DNA of 64,000 nt, from assembly GCA_033239005.1 (NCBI GenBank), contig BSQZ01000033.1, positions 4,746,001 to 4,810,000 of the forward strand, read 5' to 3'. The notes beneath the pieces were generated by a model. It ran no database searches. It had not been told where the DNA came from and worked only from the letters and a program-made list of their open reading frames with translations. The translations under genes were made by a program, and so were the position numbers. Below are positions 57,701-64,000 of this stretch, piece after piece. Position 1 is the first letter of the stretch, and each line of letters begins with the position of its first letter. This stretch comes from Lamellibrachia satsuma. Lineage: Eukaryota > Annelida > Polychaeta > Sabellida > Siboglinidae.

Positions 57701-60700
57701 GTCAAATCTCATCACAAACAGAGAACAACAGTGGACCGACACATGAAGGGGGGTCAAATAATCCTAAAACACAGTCAAATCTCATCACAAACAGAGAACA
57801 ACAGTGGACTGACACATGAAGGGGGTCAAATAATCCTAAAACACAGTCAAGTCTCATCACAAACAGAGAACAACAGTGGGCCGACACATGAAGGGGGTCA
57901 AATAATCCTAAAAACACAGTCAAGTCTCATCACAAACAGAGAACAACAGTGGGCCGACACATGAAGGGGGTCAAATAATCCTAAAACACAGTCAAGTCTC
58001 ATCACAAACAGAGAACAACAGTGGACTGACACATGAAGGGGGTCAAATAATCCTAAAACAGTCAAGTCTCATCACAAACAGAGAACAACAGTGGACCGAC
58101 ACATGAAGGGGGGTCAAATAATCCTAAAACACAGTCAAGTCTCATCACAAACAGAGAACAACAGTGGACCGACACATGAAGGGGGGTCAAATAATCCTAA
58201 AACACAGTCAAGTCTCATCACAAACAGAGAACAACAGTGGACCGACACATGAAGGGGGGTCAAATAATCCTAAAACACAGTCAAGTCTCATCACAAACAG
58301 AGAACAACAGTGGACCGACACATGAAGGGGGGGTCAAATAATCCTAAAACACAGTCAAGTCTCATCACAAACAGAGAACAACAGTGGACCGACACATGAA
58401 GGGGGGGTCAAATAATCCTAAAACACAGTCAAATCTCATCACAAACAGAGAACAACAGTGGACCGACACATGAAGGGGGGTCAAATAATCCTAAAACACA
58501 GTCAAATCTCATCACAAACAGAGAACAACAGTGGACCGACACATGAAGGGGGGTCAAATAATCCTAAAACACAGTCAAATCTCATCACAAACAGAGAACA
58601 ACAGTGGACTGACACATGAAGGGGGGTCAAATAATCCTAAAACACAGTCAAATCTCATCACAAACAGAGAACAACAGTGGACCGACACATGAAGGGGGGT
58701 CAAATAATCCTAAAACACAGTCAAATCTCATCACAAACAGAGAACAACAGTGGACCGACACATGAAGGGGGGTCAAATAATCCTAAAACACAGTCAAATC
58801 TCATCACAAACAGAGAACAACAGTGGACCGACACATGAAGGGGGGTCAAATAATCCTAAAACACAGTCAAATCTCATCACAAACAGAGAACAACAGTGGA
58901 CTGACACATGAAGGGGGGTCAAATAATCCTAAAACACAGTCAAATCTCATCACAAACAGAGAACAACAGTGGACTGACACATGAAGGGGGGTCAAATAAT
59001 CCTAAAACACAGTCAAGTCTCATCACAAACAGAACAACAGTGGACTGACACATGAAGGGGGGTCAAATAATCCTAAAACACAGTCAAATCTCATCACAAA
59101 CAGAGAACAACAGTGGACCGACACATGAAGGGGGGTCAAATAATCCTAAAACACAGTCAAGTCTCATCACAAACAGAGAACAACAGTGGGCCGACACATG
59201 AAGGGGGGTCAAATAATCCTAAAACACAGTCAAGTCTCATCACAAACAGAGAACAACAGTGGACCGACACATGAAGGGGGGTCAAATAATCCTAAAACAC
59301 AGTCAAGTCTCATCACAAACAGAGAACAACAGTGGACCGACACATGAAGGGGGTCAAATAATCCTAAAACACAGTCAAGTCTCATCACAAACAGAGAACA
59401 ACAGTGGACCGACACATGAAGGGGGTCAAATAATCCTAAAACACAGTCAAATCTCATCACAAACAGAGAACAACAGTGGACCGACACATGAAGGGGGTCA
59501 AATAATCCTAAAACACAGTCAAATCTCATCACAAACAGAGAACAACAGTGGACCGACACATGAAGGGGGTCAAATAATCCTAAAACACAGTCAAGTCTCA
59601 TCACAAACAGAGAACAACAGTGGACCGACACATGAAGGGGGTCAAATAATCCTAAAACACAGTCAAGTCTCATCACAAACAGAGAACAACAGTGGACCGA
59701 CACATGAAGGGGGTCAAATAATCCTAAAACACAGTCAAGTCTCATCACAAACAGAGAACAACAGTGGACTGACACATGAAGGGGGGTCAAATAATCCTAA
59801 AACACAGTCAAATCTCATCACAAACAGAGAACAACAGTGGACCGACACATGAAGGGGGTCAAATAATCCTAAAACACAGTCAAGTCTCATCACAAACAGA
59901 GAACAACAGTGGACCGACACATGAAGGGGGTCAAATAATCCTAAAACACAGTCAAATCTCATCACAAACAGAGAACAACAGTGGACCGACACATGAAGGG
60001 GGTCAAATAATCCTAAAACACAGTCAAGTCTCATCACAAACAGAGAACAACAGTGGACCGACACATGAAGGGGGGGTCAAATAATCCTAAAACACAGTCA
60101 AGTCTCATCACAAACAGAGAACAACAGTGGACTGACACATGAAGGGGGGTCAAATAATCCTAAAACACAGTCAAGTCTCATCACAAACAGAGAACAACAG
60201 TGGACCGACACATGAAGGGGGGTCAAATAATCCTAAAACACAGTCAAGTCTCATCACAAACAGAGAACAACAGTGGACTGACACATGAAGGGGGGTCAAA
60301 TAATCCTAAAACACAGTCAAGTCTCATCACAAACAGAGAACAACAGTGGACCGACACATGAAGGGGGGTCAAATAATCCTAAAACACAGTCAAGTCTCAT
60401 CACAAACAGAGAACAACAGTGGACTGACACATGAAGGGGGGTCAAATAATCCTAAAACACAGTCAAGTCTCATCACAAACAGAGAACAACAGTGGACCGA
60501 CACATGAAAGGGGTCAAGTAATCTTACAACACAGTCAAGTCTCATCACAAACAGAGAACAACAGTGGACTGACACATGAAGGGGGGTCAAATAATCCTAA
60601 AACACAGTCAAGTCTCATCACAAACAGAGAACAACAGTGGGCCGACACATGAAGGGGGGTCAAATAATCCTAAAACACAGTCAAGTCTCATCACAAACAG

Positions 60701-60912
60701 AGAACAACAGTGGACCGACACATGAAGGGGGGTCAAATAATCCTAAAACACAGTCAAGTCTCATCACAAACAGAGAACAACAGTGGACTGACACATGAAG
60801 GGGGGTCAAATAATCCTAAAACACAGTCAAGTCTCATCACAAACAGAGAACAACAGTGGACCGACACATGAAAGGGGTCAAGTAATCTTACAACACAGTA
60901 AAGTATCATCAC
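54756..60912. repeat. Minisatellite, 72-74 bp unit, about 84 copies, carrying the exon 5 acceptor and 35 exon bases
   Basis: Each unit contains 35 nt identical to the 5' end of exon 5 and 38 nt of intron with a pyrimidine-rich stretch and GTGTTTTAG acceptor. The unit is 73 bp when its G run is six long, 72 with five and 74 with seven. Other variable sites are CAAGTC/CAAATC and GGGCCG/GGACCG/GGACTG. Runs of 72-bp units give long open frames on both strands (period 24 residues, HVSVHCCSLFVMR) that are not genes. The last copies (60506, 60870) share GAAAGGGGTCAAG, five units apart. Confidence 0.98.
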
Positions 60913-61178
60913 GAACAGGGAATATGTGCTTAGTATCTCACAATAAAACTACTCTGATCTCTTCTTTTTTAAAATAAGCAAATGCAACGTAGTCTAAACA
61001 ATATAGATCCGAACCAGTGCTACACCACCTACTACCATGCGCCAGTACTCTCTGCTCAGCAATACTCTATTGGACAAAGAATAAAAGATATCAATTATTT
61101 TACTGGAGAATATAGGAAACACTATAACCATAATGATACTGCCCTTAAATATAACCTTCGGACGCCACACATTTTGTA

Positions 61179-61777
61179 GTTTAATACAGGCTGGAACAAC
61201 TGTCTGTGTAACAGGACTGTTGGTGACAACTGGAGGTGGTACTCACAACAGTAGTTTAATACAGGCTGGAACAGCTGTCTGTGTAACAGGACTGCTGGTG
61301 ACAACTGGAGGTGGTATTCACAACAGTAGTTTAATACAGGCTGGAACAGCTGTCTGTGTAACAGGACTGCTGGTGACAACTGGAGGTGGTATTCACAACA
61401 GTAGTTTAATACAGGCTGGAACAGCTGTCTGTGTAACAGGACTGCTGGTGACAACTGGAGGTGGTACTCACAACAGTAGTTTAATACAGGCTGGAACAGC
61501 TGTCTGTGTAACAGGACTGCTGGTGACAACTGGAGGTGGTACTCACAACAGTAGTTTAATACAGGCTGGAACAGCTGTCTGTGTAACAGGACTGCTGGTG
61601 ACAACTGGAGGTGGTACTCACAACAGTAGTTTAATACAGGCTGGAACAGCTGTCTGTGTAACAGGACTGCTGGTGACAACTGGAGGTGGTACTCACAACA
61701 GTTGTTTAATACAGACTGGAACAGCTGTCTGTGTAACAGGACTGCTGGTGACAACTGGAGGTGGTACTCACAACAGT
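61179..61777. repeat. Minisatellite, 75-bp unit, 8 copies, carrying the exon 4 donor
   Basis: In gene sense each unit begins ACTGTTGTGAGTACCACC, the last six bases of exon 4 plus its donor. Copies lie every 75 bp from 61765 down to 61240; two of them (61315, 61390) have GTGAAT instead of GTGAGT. The unit length gives 25-residue-period open frames on both strands, which I reject as genes. Confidence 0.97.
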
Positions 61778-61870
61778 GACTTCATCAATCTGGGCCTTGT
61801 GGTAAAGCATCAGTCGGGCGCAGTCGACGTGGTCTCCCTGGCTCGCCATGTGGATGGGGGTCAGGCCGTT
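61772..61870 (-). CDS. ANK: Ankyrin exon 4 (repeat 10)
   Basis: 99 bp, phase 0 to 0. It reads [18 protein letters not shown] and ends DEVTV, matching repeat 10 (NGLSPLHMAAQGDH). The donor GTGAGT and the last six exon bases are the first member of a 75-bp tandem array that fills the start of the next intron, so this donor has about seven close copies downstream. Confidence 0.97.
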
Positions 61871-62055
61871 CTGAAACAGTCACATCAACATGTATACCAC
61901 CTGCACTGACTACAAACTTAACAGCTAAACATTTAAATGTTGTGATAACAAATGATGAGATACTAAACTCACCTAATCAGAAGCTTATCAGTACCTAGAA
62001 GCCTGACAGTAAAATGATGACTATCTCACGGGCAGCCCCACTGACCACTACTGAC

Positions 62056-62154
62056 CTTAGTCTTGTCACCGACAGGAGCGCCTCTCTCAAGTAGGATGTC
62101 CACTACTTGGACGTGTCCACTGCGGGCAGCGCAGTGTAAGGGGGTCAAGCCGTC
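62056..62154 (-). CDS. ANK: Ankyrin exon 3 (repeat 9)
   Basis: 99 bp, phase 0 to 0. It reads [18 protein letters not shown] and ends GDKTK, close to repeat 9 of vertebrate ankyrins ([14 protein letters not shown]). Acceptor TTGCTAG, donor GTCAGT. Introns on both sides are short and free of arrays. Confidence 0.97.
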
Positions 62155-62550
62155 CTAGCAACACAAACACAGTGGTCAACATCACCGCAACCTCAAGGAA
62201 TACTTTTATAAATGACTGGACACTAATATAATTTTTAACACCGACTACATGGGGGCAGCACTGCAGTGACAGTGCAATCAGTCGATATTGATTCTAGATA
62301 ACTTTCTCGAGAAGCCAAATATTTAATATGCAAAACTTAACACAAAAAATTGAATATTTATAATCTCAGCTACACATGAATTGTAAGCTATCATTCTTAC
62401 TTACTAAATGCACAAAATCAGAGGTTTACCATAAGTGTTTCAGTTTTAACAAGTTGTGCACAAACATGCATTGCATTGCGTCTCATTTACTGATCAAAAT
62501 GAGCATGTGAAATGTTAAAATGATGATGATGTGTTGTCTATTTGACTTAC
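62155..62550. other. Intron 2, nothing recognisable
   Basis: AT-rich intron without features. Confidence 0.5.
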
Positions 62551-62649
62551 GCGAGTCTTTCCCTCGATGTCGGCCCCATTGTCCAGAAGCAGGACGACCA
62601 TGGAGGTGCGTCCCCACTTGCTGGCCACGTGCATCGGCATGATGGCGTT
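62551..62649 (-). CDS. ANK: Ankyrin exon 2 (repeat 8)
   Basis: 99 bp, phase 0 to 0. The repeat begins NAIMPMHVASKWGRTSMV and ends EGKTR. It aligns with repeat 8 (NGITPLHVASKRGNTNMV). The usual TPLH tetrapeptide is MPMH here, a conservative departure. Acceptor TTATTTCAG, donor GTAAGT. Confidence 0.96.
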
Positions 62650-63629
62650 CTGAAATAAGAAGTGGGTTAAATTGATCAACAAACTCAAAATAACTTCCAA
62701 GTACATACTGCAAAAAAGCTATAACGTATTATCCAGCCATGTGTAATGTCATCTCCCATGGTGGGGTGAGCTATATATATTTAAACTTGTGCAGTACGGG
62801 GTAAAAAAATGGGCTTGGATACTTTTACAATGACGACTGGGAGGGCAACTGGGAGGGTGACTGGGAGGGCGACTGGGAGGGTGACTAGGAGGACGGGCAG
62901 CTCTCTGGAATGCTGCTACTGTAAATGCTGTAATTGTTGTCTGTGTGAGCACATTCCACATTGGGACATGGCAGACACAGAACGAGTGCTGGTAGATCAT
63001 GCAGGAGGCTGGTAGTGTTCGTAGTTTATACTCATGGTGGCATCTAGTGCAGTGTGGCAATAATGGTAGGCAAACTGATGCGAACTAGTTGTGGTCACGT
63101 GTGCTGCCATCAATGCAGATCAATACAGTAAATCTGTGTTAACAAGTCCAATAGGTTGCATTGCTGGCAAATATAAATGGGGATCCCATATAAATGTCTG
63201 ATCTGACTGGTCAACACAAAGAGTACAGTGAACGGCCAAATACTGTAGAATCAATGATGCAGTTAGGAATGTTGGTCGATAGAAACAGACATACCTTGTT
63301 TTAAAAGTACAAAGCATAATCGTTTTTATTGAAAAATCAGGTTGTATAATATGAACATCTTGACTTGCACAAATATGTTTTAATGAACCACAAATTTTAA
63401 ATATAATTTGACCATTATATGTTCATGAATATCGACTTTACATTTCAGCAGGCAATGTAAACATGATATTTGAGTAAAAACATTCAAATTTAACAGAAAA
63501 TGGTCAAATTATAAAAAAGCTCTGGTTTGTTAAAACAAATTTGGGCAGCCAACATGTTAGACTAGATATAGTTTATACCAACATGACTTTAATAATATTG
63601 CCCAACTGTGACAGAATGGCTCAACTTAC
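62650..63629. other. Intron 1 with a small G-rich repeat
   Basis: At 62835-62890 about five copies of a 12-bp unit, GACTGGGAGGGT. The rest of this intron is AT-rich and plain. Confidence 0.7.
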
Positions 63630-63728
63630 TCTGGCTTTGAAGTTAGGGTCTGCACCCTTCTCCAGTAGAAGACTGCCAACATTGGTATTGCCGTAGTGGG
63701 CAGAAATATGCAAGGGGGTGAATCCACT
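63630..63728 (-). CDS. ANK: Ankyrin exon 1 in window (repeat 7)
   Basis: Exactly 99 bp, phase 0 to 0, one 33-residue ankyrin repeat starting [18 protein letters not shown] and ending in NFKAR. It aligns with repeat 7 of vertebrate ankyrins ([14 protein letters not shown]). Acceptor ATTTCAG and donor GTAAGT are both good. The TPLH turn and the GxTPLH spacing are intact. The upstream exons lie beyond the right edge. Confidence 0.97.
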
Positions 63729-64000
63729 CTGAAATATCATACAGAACATGTCACATACAAATGTTTATGAGAACAACACAAGTAGTCGATCTGCCTTACG
63801 GAAACAAGAATAAACAGGAAAGGCACACATTAAAGTGCAGCACATTTTGTAAGAGCCACTAGTGCTCTAAAGTTTGATCTTATCGAGTACTTAATTTATA
63901 AATAAACATGCAGTCTCATCAGTTGTTACCATGCCACAACAAAAACAACTGAAATATAATATTAATAGTTTCCACTTTGTTATTGGTACTATCATGCCAT
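63729..64000. other. Intron upstream of exon 1 in window
   Basis: AT-rich intron leading to ankyrin repeats 1-6 outside the window. No signal seen. Confidence 0.5.

Larger units (their letters stand above)
89..63728 (-). other. ANK: Ankyrin gene (partial, 36 exons recognised)
   Basis: Ankyrins are cytoplasmic adaptors that tie ion channels, transporters and adhesion proteins to the spectrin-actin membrane skeleton. The conceptual product reads 18 ankyrin repeats, linker, ZU5-ZU5-UPA, death domain and an acidic tail, the full order of the ANK1/2/3, unc-44 and Ank2 family. Repeats 7-24 of the canonical 24 are present, so about six repeats and the start lie right of the window; the stop lies left of it. 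All exons join in frame with GT-AG borders. No vertebrate-style giant exon lies between UPA and death domain; only the 67-bp exon 27 is there. Repeat arrays make up a large part of the introns. I am very sure of the family and cannot assign a paralogue. Confidence 0.97.

Noticed and set aside
61122..61909. Frames of 210-258 residues on both strands in the 75-bp array
   Set aside because: Repeat-unit artefact; the plus-strand frame even runs antisense through ankyrin exon 4.

Overview
The window is animal (metazoan) nuclear DNA from an invertebrate bilaterian. Every convincing coding segment is a short, GC-rich, intron-flanked exon on the minus strand, set in AT-rich introns full of tandem repeats and transposon debris. 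I cannot name the species. An unduplicated-looking ankyrin gene with no giant exon, hAT-type elements ending in CAGGG, and very abundant minisatellites would fit a mollusc, another lophotrochozoan or a lancelet equally well. I see no bacterial-style genes, tRNA, rRNA or CRISPR.

One gene fills the window: an ankyrin, the ANK1/2/3 - unc-44 - Ank2 family of spectrin-binding membrane adaptors. It is read right to left and cut at both edges. I place 36 exons (about 4.9 kb of coding sequence, about 1,646 codons), all with consistent GT-AG junctions and phases. Exons 1-15 (63728 down to 45098) carry ankyrin repeats that align with repeats 7-24 of the canonical 24. Exons 15-19 form the linker. Exons 19-23 carry the two ZU5 domains, including the DARGG motif of the beta-spectrin-binding site. 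Exons 24-26 carry the UPA domain. Exons 27-29 carry the death domain. Exons 30-36 encode an acidic C-terminal regulatory tail that runs off the left edge. Promoter, first six repeats, stop codon and poly(A) site all lie outside. One candidate cassette microexon lies between exons 23 and 24.

The most unusual feature is where the minisatellites sit. Several begin exactly at exon-intron junctions and have copied the splice site many times. Intron 4 (61771 to 54791) is the extreme case. Its 5' end carries about eight copies of the exon 4 donor (75-bp unit). The rest is about 84 copies of a 73-bp unit made of the first 35 nt of exon 5 plus 38 nt of intron including the whole 3' splice site. Exon 7 (71-bp unit) and exon 28 (59-bp unit, about 28 copies) show the same acceptor amplification. 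A 50-bp array beside exon 13 repeats a perfect GTAAGT, and an 86-bp array runs to within 8 nt of exon 30.

Other intronic content: two fragments of non-LTR retrotransposons antisense to the gene (one appears to be the parent of a 36-bp minisatellite), hAT-like elements and MITEs (one with a good 8-bp target-site duplication), an interspersed repeat family present three times, an element bounded by 115-bp direct repeats, a long hairpin, a (TA)n tract, a G4-forming tract and a polypurine tract. The long open frames predicted inside minisatellites are by-products of repeat units divisible by three, not genes.
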